Shown: positions 1 through 6,048 of the stretch, piece after piece
Position numbering within the stretch: position 1 is the stretch's first letter
Layout: every line of letters begins with the position of its first letter
NCBI GenBank assembly: GCA_964501185.1
Contig: CAZCRT010000006.1
Span: 1 to 28,170 of the forward strand
DNA length: 28,170 bases
Origin: BS150m-G50 sp964501185 [NCBI: uncultured Bacteroidia bacterium]
Lineage (GTDB): Bacteria > CAIWAD01 > BS150m-G50
Direction of reading: 5' to 3'
Translations under genes and position numbers: made by a program
Notes under the pieces: generated by a model
What the model was told of the DNA's origin: nothing
Database searches by the model: none
What the model saw: the letters and a program-made list of their open reading frames with translations, nothing else

Positions 1-35
1 AATATGTTTGTCAAAGAAACTGTAAACGTAGAAGG

Positions 36-251
36 TTAGTTATACACATCAAGAGTGGTATTGACGTAATTAGTGCCGCAACCATCTACAGAGAGTGAGA
101 TATGACCGGACTCCACAATCTGCACATCACCCAGACTTCTGGATGGTTGATTGGCCGCGCCTTCACCAGTGCCAGGTATGCTGGCAAATGCTGAAAGGGT
201 TAAGAGTGATGCTCCACAGAGAGCAGCTAGAAGAATGGTTAGTCTTTTCAT
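36..251 (-). CDS. Short secreted protein, possibly the truncated start of a larger surface protein
   Basis: Seventy-one residues with a clear Sec signal peptide: a basic MKR start, a hydrophobic core to about residue 22, and an Ala-rich cleavage zone (SAFAS). The start is well supported by an AGGAGG ribosome site about 8 bases upstream. The mature part is only about 47 residues and reads like the opening of an exported beta-rich protein (a VDGCGTNY segment, then LDVYN) rather than a finished domain. After the TAA stop the same frame stays open to the window edge (PSTFTVSLTNI), so this may be a nonsense-truncated gene. It may equally be a genuine small exported peptide. I do not recognise a family. 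The reading frame is likely real because of the signal peptide and ribosome site; its function is unknown. Confidence 0.6.
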   Translation of the reverse strand: MKRLTILLAALCGASLLTLSAFASIPGTGEGAANQPSRSLGDVQIVESGHISLSVDGCGTNYVNTTLDVYN

Positions 252-753
252 CGTTTCCTCCTAAGGATAGGGTTAACAACCACATTTGTGTAAATCAGGT
301 GAAACTGCTTTTGTTCAGTTTTCAGGGAATAGCCGTGAATTATTAATTGCTATAAACAGTTATCCTATAGTAACTGTTCACTATTTAATATTTATACTTA
401 CTGTTAACTTACTATCATGTTTATTTAATATCTGTTTTCTACTGCAATTATATTAATTATCAACTTCACATGCAAGTCATATTCTTTCGCTTTTCATGAA
501 TATTCAGTTCCACTATATTCTCCCTATCGGCATCACCATGATTGATCTGTAGCTCATTATTCGATATTTTTGCTTATATCTAATGGCGTATCTATATCAA
601 TATTTCACTTCATGCCCAGTTTAGAGACTCAGCGCTTTCCCTTTTTCACAGATTACACAGCCGTGGCTGTTTTTGTTGCCTCATCTCTATCTTGAAGATA
701 GTTTGGATAAGGAACACTCTTCGAATAGCAGGCAGTTGATTGAGAAAAGCTTT
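252..753. other. AT-rich intergenic region between divergent genes
   Basis: About 500 bases without a convincing gene. The stretch from about 330 to 520 is clearly richer in A and T than the rest of the window and holds many TATTTA/TAATAT-like words, as expected for a divergent promoter region. It contains the inverted repeat described separately. A small hairpin (657-670, ACAGCC/GGCTGT with a 2-base loop) followed by five T residues lies just before the lipase. No single promoter could be chosen with confidence. Confidence 0.5.
355..378. promoter_or_regulatory. Inverted repeat AACAGTTA-N8-TAACTGTT, possible operator
   Basis: Two perfect 8-base arms (355-362 and 371-378) separated by 8 bases, lying in the AT-rich region about 105 bases upstream of the minus-strand start at 251. 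The size and symmetry fit a dimeric repressor site. A related word, ACTGTTAAC, follows about 30 bases downstream. No regulator gene is adjacent, so the role is inferred from symmetry alone. Confidence 0.3.
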
Positions 754-2127
754 ATGAAACGGAAATATACATATATCAAATCAGTTGACAGGCTGACAGT
801 GCTCATGTTGAGTACACTCTCTCTGACCACTCTGGTCAATGCTGCACCGCTTTATCCAATTATTCTCGTCCACGGTTTTTTCGGCAGTGCTGAACAATGG
901 AAACCGACAACTGATAAGATGCAGAAGTATTATGGCTGGGAGCTGTCACGCACTACCCAGATCTGTGTAAACCGCCACCCCGATTCCACCTCGGTAGCAG
1001 CCGACCTCTTCTTTCAGTTTCCGGAACCGAGTCATGTTGATGACAGCGATCTGTTTGCAGTTAATTTCTTCAACTGGATGGAGGGCTCTACCTGGCATTT
1101 CAACAGCCTGCACCTGCCTTCCTGGTCTCAGGGGCACTCTTCTGCCCCTTTTAAACAGGGTGCAGCTCTGGCACAGATGATACCTGCAGTATTAGAGCAG
1201 ACAGGTGCTGACAAAGTAATCCTGCTCTGTCATTCAATGGGTGGTCTGGCGGCCCGTGAATACCTGCAACGCCGGGATGAAACAGATCAACCACGCTGGT
1301 GGCCTGATTCTACACATCACATTCACCAGCTGATTACAATCGGCACACCCCATCTGGGTTCGAATATGCTTAATCTGGAAGTGCTCTTCCAGCAGGAGGA
1401 GGCTCTGCGGGATTTTCGCTACAGCTGGGACAGTATTCTTTCCTGGCCACCTGATTCCTCTCGCGATGTAAGTGTATACCTCTTTGGCGGACTGGAGAGC
1501 AGCGTACCGGATGCTTACCACGACAGAGATGTAGATTGTAACGGAATAGAGGGTGAACAGCGAGTGATCATCGGGTTGAATAGTTATCAGAATGGTCTTC
1601 CCCGGGATAATCATGAAATGCCGCTGCCGGACGATGTAATCTACAGCTGGATAGTCTCGGAAACACTCTTCAAGTCCGACGGTGTAGTCAGGACAGACCG
1701 CCAGTTTCTTCCCAATCGAGGGAAGACAATTACAACCAACAGCAATCACACCTGGTTCAACAGGGAAACGGGTGACCTGGCGGCCTTCATGCTGGCATTG
1801 GATTTCCCAGACAGTACTCTGGGGGCACCCCTGCTGATCTTCGACCAGACCTATGATGAAACTCTCTGGCAACCTGAGCAGCAGTTGGACTTCGATTGGG
1901 TGCGTTTACCACCTGGAACGGGGCAACTCCTTGTTGACAGCGGATCTACCAGTCTCAATTCAGTCTGGCTGATGTATCATGATAGAACAGAAACTCATCA
2001 GATTGAATCCAACAGGCAACAACTGATACCGATAACAAATGATACGAGGCCACCCCGTGTATGTTTCAGTGGGGCTGCTCTGCCAGACGGCTGGAAACAC
2101 TCTTATCGCTTTACGGCAATGCCATGA
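754..2127 (+). CDS. Secreted alpha/beta-hydrolase, triacylglycerol lipase-like
   Basis: A 457-residue exported lipase/esterase. The ATG at 754 is chosen over an upstream TTG at 673 because it gives a compact signal peptide (hydrophobic core about residues 14-29, ending LVNA). Mature sequence begins directly with the oxyanion strand PIILVHGFFGS. The nucleophile elbow is CHSMGG with Ser161, so the usual first Gly of GxSxG is Cys. Likely Asp309 (SDGVV) and His332 (NSNHTW) complete the triad. The last 85 or so residues form a separate, probably beta-rich domain. Lipases of this type act in the periplasm or outside the cell on long-chain esters; the substrate here is unknown. The ribosome site is weak (GAGAAAA). 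The gene appears monocistronic. Confidence 0.8.
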   Translation: MKRKYTYIKSVDRLTVLMLSTLSLTTLVNAAPLYPIILVHGFFGSAEQWKPTTDKMQKYYGWELSRTTQICVNRHPDSTSVAADLFFQFPEPSHVDDSDLFAVNFFNWMEGSTWHFNSLHLPSWSQGHSSAPFKQGAALAQMIPAVLEQTGADKVILLCHSMGGLAAREYLQRRDETDQPRWWPDSTHHIHQLITIGTPHLGSNMLNLEVLFQQEEALRDFRYSWDSILSWPPDSSRDVSVYLFGGLESSVPDAYHDRDVDCNGIEGEQRVIIGLNSYQNGLPRDNHEMPLPDDVIYSWIVSETLFKSDGVVRTDRQFLPNRGKTITTNSNHTWFNRETGDLAAFMLALDFPDSTLGAPLLIFDQTYDETLWQPEQQLDFDWVRLPPGTGQLLVDSGSTSLNSVWLMYHDRTETHQIESNRQQLIPITNDTRPPRVCFSGAALPDGWKHSYRFTAMP

Positions 2128-2388
2128 ACTGAATAGAGTTAGCCGACCATATTGTCGAAACAGGACTTTTCTGTCACAATTCATCAACAGAAAACGGTGA
2201 CTACCGGCCAGATAACCGTTAGTCAATACCATCAGATAGAGAGATGTTGTGTCCCGTTATGGCACAGAGTTTGCAAGTTGATAGATAGTGAAAAGAGGGC
2301 TGAGTTCTGGAGGCGCACAACTTCAGGAAGCCATGGAAGATCACTTGCGATTACCTCTTAAAAGTCATAGCTTGCAGCGGAGGACAAA

Positions 2389-3672
2389 ATGAGACACTCA
2401 ATTTCACTGCTGATTATTGCTCTGTTGCTGGGAACATCCGGCATCGCCAAAGCATCTACCCGGACCGCAACACCCTGTATAGATATCGAGCTGCTGCCAG
2501 ATTTCCTGCAACCGGGTGAGGAATATGATGTTCGCTACTCTACCAGTGAACCGGGGTATGTAATCCTGTACGCGATTGACACACGCGGTTATGTCAACCT
2601 CCTCTATCCACTTTCACCAGAACTTGATGGTAATGGTGAAGTACTACCCAATCAGGAATACTCACTTCCCGGTGTAGTGGCCGGAGTCCGCAGCGGCCAG
2701 GAACGGATAGTCGCGCTTTTTACCCGTAATCATATGCCGATACCTGAACACCGCTGGGAATTCCTCTCCCGTGATCCTGATGATATCAATGAGATTAACT
2801 ATCACCTGACCCGTCATACCGGTGGCCTGAGTAATTTCAACCTGGCATCATTGCAGGTTGGATACCGTTATCAGGGTGCGACCTCTTCCGATTATGAAGT
2901 ACAACAACAGGTTGAAGTGGTACGTGTTTATCTCTATACCCCTGATCCCTGGATGTATTACTCAGGTTATCATTACAGCTGGTGGTGGCACTACGACCGT
3001 TACTGGTATCCACATCGCTATCGCTACTGGCGTGTAAGCTGGCATCCCTGGTATGGCCCGTTCTATGATCCCTTTTATGGGCCGTGGCATTATTCCTGGT
3101 ACGATCCCTGGTATTATCATCATCATGGCTACTACGCCTGGGGTGGATGTCATCATGGTGGCTGGTGGGATCATTCCGGCAACAGTTATCCGGCAAATCC
3201 CGATCCACCGGCAATTCCCCGTCGACTGGATCGACGTCGCCATACAGCCTTTGATCCTGCGCAACCGGATAACTCCCGTATAATTGCCATTCCCCCGGCG
3301 AATGCTATCACTGAATTGTCCCCTGCAGTTCAGGTACCGAACAAACCGAAGGCCCTCGATCCCATCATACAATCTGGTGGAAGTAAAAATGGCTATAGCA
3401 GTGGTCGTACTTCAGAGCAGACAACTCAACCTGCAGCAACGGTTCGGCAGCCTGATAAACGGAATCGATCGGGTAGCAGCGCAACTGTTGTCCCGCAGCG
3501 TACAAAAAAATCCGATTCCCGGGGAACTGTGATCAATAAAAAGAAGCGAAGTTCAGGCAGTTCCGACAGGCCGGCGAAAAGCAACCCAACCCGCAAGAAA
3601 TCTGATAACTCAGGCTCCAGCGATGGGAAAAAAGAGGGGAACACCACCGATCCCAAGAAAAAGAAATCTTGA
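2389..3672 (+). CDS. Exported DUF4384 protein with aromatic-rich segment and polybasic tail
   Basis: 427 residues with a signal peptide (about residues 1-22) and a good ribosome site (GGAGG, 7 bases before the ATG). Residues about 30-125 match the DUF4384 pattern, a beta-rich extracytoplasmic domain: a PGEEYDVRYSTSEPGYVILY segment, then an LLYPL motif, and further on RIVALFTR. Residues about 189-264 are extraordinary: roughly 13 Trp and 18 Tyr in about 75 positions, mixed with His, Pro and Gly, in repeating WY-GP-FYDP-type units. From about residue 330 to the end the chain is Ser/Thr/Lys/Arg-rich and apparently disordered, finishing in KKKKS. Such composition suggests binding to carbohydrate, lipid surface or peptidoglycan, but that is inference. 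It lies between the lipase and a non-coding region, with no obvious partner. Confidence 0.75.
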   Translation: MRHSISLLIIALLLGTSGIAKASTRTATPCIDIELLPDFLQPGEEYDVRYSTSEPGYVILYAIDTRGYVNLLYPLSPELDGNGEVLPNQEYSLPGVVAGVRSGQERIVALFTRNHMPIPEHRWEFLSRDPDDINEINYHLTRHTGGLSNFNLASLQVGYRYQGATSSDYEVQQQVEVVRVYLYTPDPWMYYSGYHYSWWWHYDRYWYPHRYRYWRVSWHPWYGPFYDPFYGPWHYSWYDPWYYHHHGYYAWGGCHHGGWWDHSGNSYPANPDPPAIPRRLDRRRHTAFDPAQPDNSRIIAIPPANAITELSPAVQVPNKPKALDPIIQSGGSKNGYSSGRTSEQTTQPAATVRQPDKRNRSGSSATVVPQRTKKSDSRGTVINKKKRSSGSSDRPAKSNPTRKKSDNSGSSDGKKEGNTTDPKKKKS

Positions 3673-3817
3673 AAACGACTTCTGACCAACGGTTGTAATC
3701 AGAGACTGCAGTATAGTATCTGTCTACTCCTGCCTGCAATTCATATAACCTTCTCCATCAGATCATCCGTATAACTTCCCAGACACATTAAGACATGTTT
3801 TCAACTAATGTCTCATC

Positions 3818-3833
3818 TGTGAGCTGTATCACA
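3818..3833. promoter_or_regulatory. CRP-family-like palindrome TGTGA-N6-TCACA
   Basis: The ten defining positions of the enterobacterial CRP consensus are all present with the exact 6-base spacer. It lies about 125 bases upstream of the first micro-ORF and about 240 bases upstream of the structured RNA. CRP/FNR-family regulators with this half-site are widespread, but no such regulator is in the window, so binding is inferred. Confidence 0.35.
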
Positions 3834-3941
3834 TACAGTGATATAGCAGTTCTGCAACTTATCAGTGGAATCGTTGCAGTACTGACAGCTGCAGGTTCGA
3901 AATCTGATCATACACAAGTTGACAGGAGGCAATCATAACAG

Positions 3942-3980
3942 ATGAATTTTGCTGTCAGTGACCGACGGAGGAGATATTAA
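3942..3980 (+). CDS. Candidate micro-ORF, 12 residues
   Basis: ATG to TAA encoding 12 residues (MNFAVSDRRRRY), with GGAGG 12 bases upstream. The run of four Arg codons includes CGG, AGG and AGA, which could slow ribosomes. The ribosome site of the next micro-ORF lies inside this one, so the two could be translationally linked. A leader peptide is possible, but nothing beyond the ribosome site supports translation. Confidence 0.2.
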   Translation: MNFAVSDRRRRY

Positions 3981-3984
3981 GGAT

Positions 3985-4053
3985 ATGATTCAGGATAACT
4001 TAACAATGACTGCCAGGATGTACTTTCATCTTACATCTCAGGTAGAAGAATAA
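3985..4053 (+). CDS. Candidate micro-ORF, 22 residues
   Basis: A strong GGAGGAG lies 10 bases before an ATG that opens a 22-residue frame ending in TAA at 4051-4053. The stop falls three bases before the first helix of the structured RNA, so a translating ribosome would clear that fold. The peptide is not obviously hydrophobic. It could be a leader peptide or the coding part of a dual-function small RNA. Support is limited to the ribosome site and position. Confidence 0.25.
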   Translation: MIQDNLTMTARMYFHLTSQVEE

Positions 4054-4056
4054 TTA

Positions 4057-4270
4057 GCATCAAGTGGTGGAAACCACACGACTCCCCCTGATTTGTGATG
4101 CCCGGGCAATCCATTCGCACTAATGGACCGGCATCACTTAACTCCCGGACAGATGCCACTGGTATCTGTACAGCTTTGCTGAAAAGCATTTGCATCCGGG
4201 AGAAGTTAAGCTCATCTTTGGTGAGCGAGGACGGACCGGCAGCAGGCTCAACCGGCTGCCGGTTTTTTTA
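4057..4270 (+). ncRNA. Candidate structured non-coding RNA with its own terminator
   Basis: About 210 bases packed with perfect helices. A GGAA-capped stem is at 4064-4068/4073-4077. A two-part stem is GATGCC 4097-4102/GGCATC 4130-4135 enclosing TCCATT/AATGGA (4110-4115/4122-4127). A multibranch domain is closed by CTTAAC 4137-4142/GTTAAG 4205-4210 and TCCCGGA 4143-4149/TCCGGGA 4195-4201. It contains CAGATGCC/GGTATCTG with a 3-base loop and GCTTT/AAAGC. Then comes GCTCA/TGAGC (4210-4214/4222-4226) and the terminator hairpin. No plus-strand gene follows for over 1.7 kb, so a stand-alone RNA is likelier than a riboswitch. It does not match tmRNA, RNase P, SRP RNA or a riboswitch I can recall. 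Confidence 0.5.
4235..4270 (+). terminator. Intrinsic terminator of the structured RNA
   Basis: A perfect 9-bp stem, ACCGGCAGC (4235-4243) with GCTGCCGGT (4255-4263), has an 11-base loop and is followed directly by a T-run. It is a strong plus-strand terminator. Confidence 0.85.
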
Positions 4271-4283
4271 CTCTCAACTGTAA

Positions 4284-4325
4284 AAACAAAAAGCCCGTCC
4301 CAGCAACTGGAACGGGCTTCTTTTT
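4284..4325. terminator. Bidirectional terminator between the RNA and the P-loop gene
   Basis: AAGCCCGT (4291-4298) pairs with ACGGGCTT (4312-4319); after one mismatch the stem continues as CCAG/CTGG around a CAA loop. There are T residues after the stem on the plus strand and an A-rich tract before it, so it can terminate the minus-strand gene ending at 4389 as well as plus-strand read-through. Confidence 0.8.
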
Positions 4326-4388
4326 AAGCCTGCACAGGTAAAATCGCTGTTTCACGATCCCTGCCTGTCAAGAATCGATCTGCGGATT

Positions 4389-5702
4389 CTAACTGGTATA
4401 CTCCGACAGCAACTCTGTCAGATTTGGTGAACCGATTTCACACAACTCATATTCAACCCGTGTTGAGGGCTGAGTGATCTTGACAATCCGTCGCAGATCA
4501 ATCGGTGTGCCGATAACTACACCTTCACATTCGGTATCAGCGATGGTCTTCTCCAGATCCCTGACCTGCTGATCGCTATAACCCATGGCAGGCAGTACTA
4601 TGCCGATACCTGGATACTTCTCAAAAGTTTCTGAGATGGTCTCGGTTGTGAAAGGACGGGGATCAACCAGATCAACAGCACCAAATTTTTCTGCTGCCAC
4701 AACACCGGCGCCATACTCCATTTCACCATGAGTCAGTGTAGGACCATCCTCGACAACCAGTACCCGCTTGCCCTCGATAACAGAAGGATCCTCTACTGAA
4801 ACAGGCGAAGCAGCTTCAACAATGCTGGCACCAGGATTGATTGCCCGAATATTATCTATAACTTCCAGAATGTCCTCATGGTCGGCAGTATCGATCTTGT
4901 TGATAAGGATTACATCTGCCAGACGAACATTGGTCTCACCGGGATAGTAACCGATTTCGTGACCGGGACGATGCGGATCGACAACTGTGATTGTCAGATC
5001 AGCCTTGTAGAAAGAGGTATCGTTGTTACCACCATCCCACAGAATGATGTCAGCTTCTTTCTCTGCTTCACGCAGAATCGCCTCATAGTCGACACCGGCA
5101 TAAATGATATTTCCACGCACGATATGTGGTTCATACTCTTCCATCTCTTCGATGGTACATTCATGCTTCTTGAGATCCTCCAGTTCGGCAAAACGCTGAA
5201 CACGCTGCTTGACCAGATCTCCGTACGGCATCGGGTGGCGAATTGAAACGACCTTTTTTCCTGCAGCCTGTAGAATGTCGATCACCCGGCGGGTTGTCTG
5301 GCTCTTGCCACAACCGGTACGGGAAGCAACGATGGAAATCAGCGGCTTCGTGGACTTGACCATAGTATCCAGAGCGCTCAACATTACAAAATCAGCACCG
5401 GCAGCATTGACGATGGCAGCCTTATGCATCATATCTTCATGAGCAATATCGCTGTAAGCGAACACCACCTGATCGATATCGTTTTCCGCGATCAACTGAA
5501 CGAGATCAGATTCCGGCAGGATTCTGATGCCGTCAGGATAAAGTTCACCGGCCAATTCAGCAGGATAACGACGACCGTCGATATTGGGTATCTGTGTGGC
5601 AGTAAAGGCTACAATCTCATAGTCGGCATTCTCACGATAGATGACATTGAAATTGTGGAAATCGCGCCCTGCGGCTCCCATGATGATGATTTTCTTCTTC
5701 AT
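4389..5702 (-). CDS. COG2403-type P-loop protein, cyclic 2,3-diphosphoglycerate synthetase-like
   Basis: 437 residues, a normal length for this family. The N-terminal Rossmann-like part starts with IIIMGAAGRDFHNFN. A nucleotide-binding domain follows with Walker A (S127-RTGCGKSQ, Lys133), a WDGGNND segment (222-228, Walker B-like) and NKID (268-271). The combination is characteristic of COG2403. Its archaeal member makes cyclic 2,3-bisphosphoglycerate from 2,3-bisphosphoglycerate with ATP; bacterial homologues are often annotated only as GTPases. It is cytosolic, with no signal or membrane segments. The start is supported by GAGGAG 6-7 bases upstream. It is transcribed alone, divergent from the glycan operon, and ends at the bidirectional terminator. 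Whether this bacterium makes cyclic bisphosphoglycerate cannot be told from sequence. Confidence 0.8.
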   Translation of the reverse strand: MKKKIIIMGAAGRDFHNFNVIYRENADYEIVAFTATQIPNIDGRRYPAELAGELYPDGIRILPESDLVQLIAENDIDQVVFAYSDIAHEDMMHKAAIVNAAGADFVMLSALDTMVKSTKPLISIVASRTGCGKSQTTRRVIDILQAAGKKVVSIRHPMPYGDLVKQRVQRFAELEDLKKHECTIEEMEEYEPHIVRGNIIYAGVDYEAILREAEKEADIILWDGGNNDTSFYKADLTITVVDPHRPGHEIGYYPGETNVRLADVILINKIDTADHEDILEVIDNIRAINPGASIVEAASPVSVEDPSVIEGKRVLVVEDGPTLTHGEMEYGAGVVAAEKFGAVDLVDPRPFTTETISETFEKYPGIGIVLPAMGYSDQQVRDLEKTIADTECEGVVIGTPIDLRRIVKITQPSTRVEYELCEIGSPNLTELLSEYTS

Positions 5703-6048
5703 TATTGCTCCTCATTATTGAAAACGAATTTCTTATAGATATTGCATAGCATGAATGCAGCCTGTTATTATGGAGAATCTTATCTCACGATGCAAGCGAT
5801 ACCGATTTGAAGTTAATGTCACTCTTGCAACGATAGAATCCGTTTGTATCACTATAAAAAGATTCACTGAACTTCCATTATAGCAGAATCATATCTGCAT
5901 ATTTCCCCTTCACTTTACGATCATTGTCTGCCACTCTTCCTTCCACTACTTGCCATGCTGCTCAAATATGTGTAAAATTAGCCCACAATGCAGCGTGGGA
6001 TACAGGCAAACCCGGAGCTGTAAACAGCTGGTTGCAAGGGGATACTCC
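5703..6048. other. Divergent intergenic region and operon leader
   Basis: It separates the minus-strand P-loop gene from the plus-strand glycan operon. A good sigma-70 promoter is at 5950-5978. Downstream of it the leader contains two small stems, CCCAC/GTGGG near 5984-6000 and AGCTG/CAGCT near 6016-6029, just before the ribosome site. No clear minus-strand promoter could be picked. Confidence 0.5.
5950..5978 (+). promoter_or_regulatory. Sigma-70-type promoter of the glycan operon
   Basis: TTGCCA (5950-5955) and TAAAAT (5973-5978) each match the housekeeping consensus at five of six positions and are separated by exactly 17 bases. The predicted transcription start near 5985 gives a leader of about 64 bases before the ATG at 6049, and argues against an upstream TTG start within the promoter itself. 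Confidence 0.6.

Larger units (their letters stand above)
3673..4056. other. Intergenic region upstream of a structured RNA
   Basis: No large gene. It contains the CRP-like palindrome at 3818-3833, an overlapping smaller inverted repeat (TATCAC/GTGATA), a TTGACA word at 3919 without a convincing -10 partner at standard spacing, and two micro-ORFs (3942-3980 and 3985-4053). I see no terminator for the DUF4384 gene. Confidence 0.4.

Noticed and set aside
657-674. Hairpin plus T-run as a terminator
   Set aside because: The stem is only 5-6 bp, and there is no plus-strand gene upstream to terminate; kept only as a note in the intergenic entry.
673-753. Longer N-terminus for the lipase from TTG 673
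   Set aside because: It would bury the signal peptide 27 residues inside the protein, and the TTG falls on the T-run of a hairpin.
1234-1872. Long open frame antisense to the lipase
   Set aside because: It has no ribosome site or domain, and it overlaps a gene with intact catalytic motifs; it is a shadow of lipase codon use.
2152-2361. Small plus-strand frame between the lipase and DUF4384 genes
   Set aside because: It lacks a ribosome site and has unlikely composition with no domain; the gap is under 300 bases.
3886-3912. T-arm-like word GGTTCGAAATC suggesting a tRNA
   Set aside because: The T stem pairs at only four of five positions, and no acceptor partner or anticodon arm can be built at the right distance upstream.
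4150-4168. GCCACTG word resembling the cobalamin riboswitch core
   Set aside because: None of the other conserved cobalamin riboswitch blocks are present and no gene follows downstream on that strand.
4185-4226. CATCCG...GAAGTTAAGCTC resembles part of 5S rRNA
   Set aside because: The 5S helix III/loop C spacing is wrong, the rest of 5S is missing, and the bases are used better in the local helices of the structured RNA.
4095-4283. 62-residue plus-strand open frame
   Set aside because: It runs straight through the structured RNA and its terminator hairpin and has no ribosome site.
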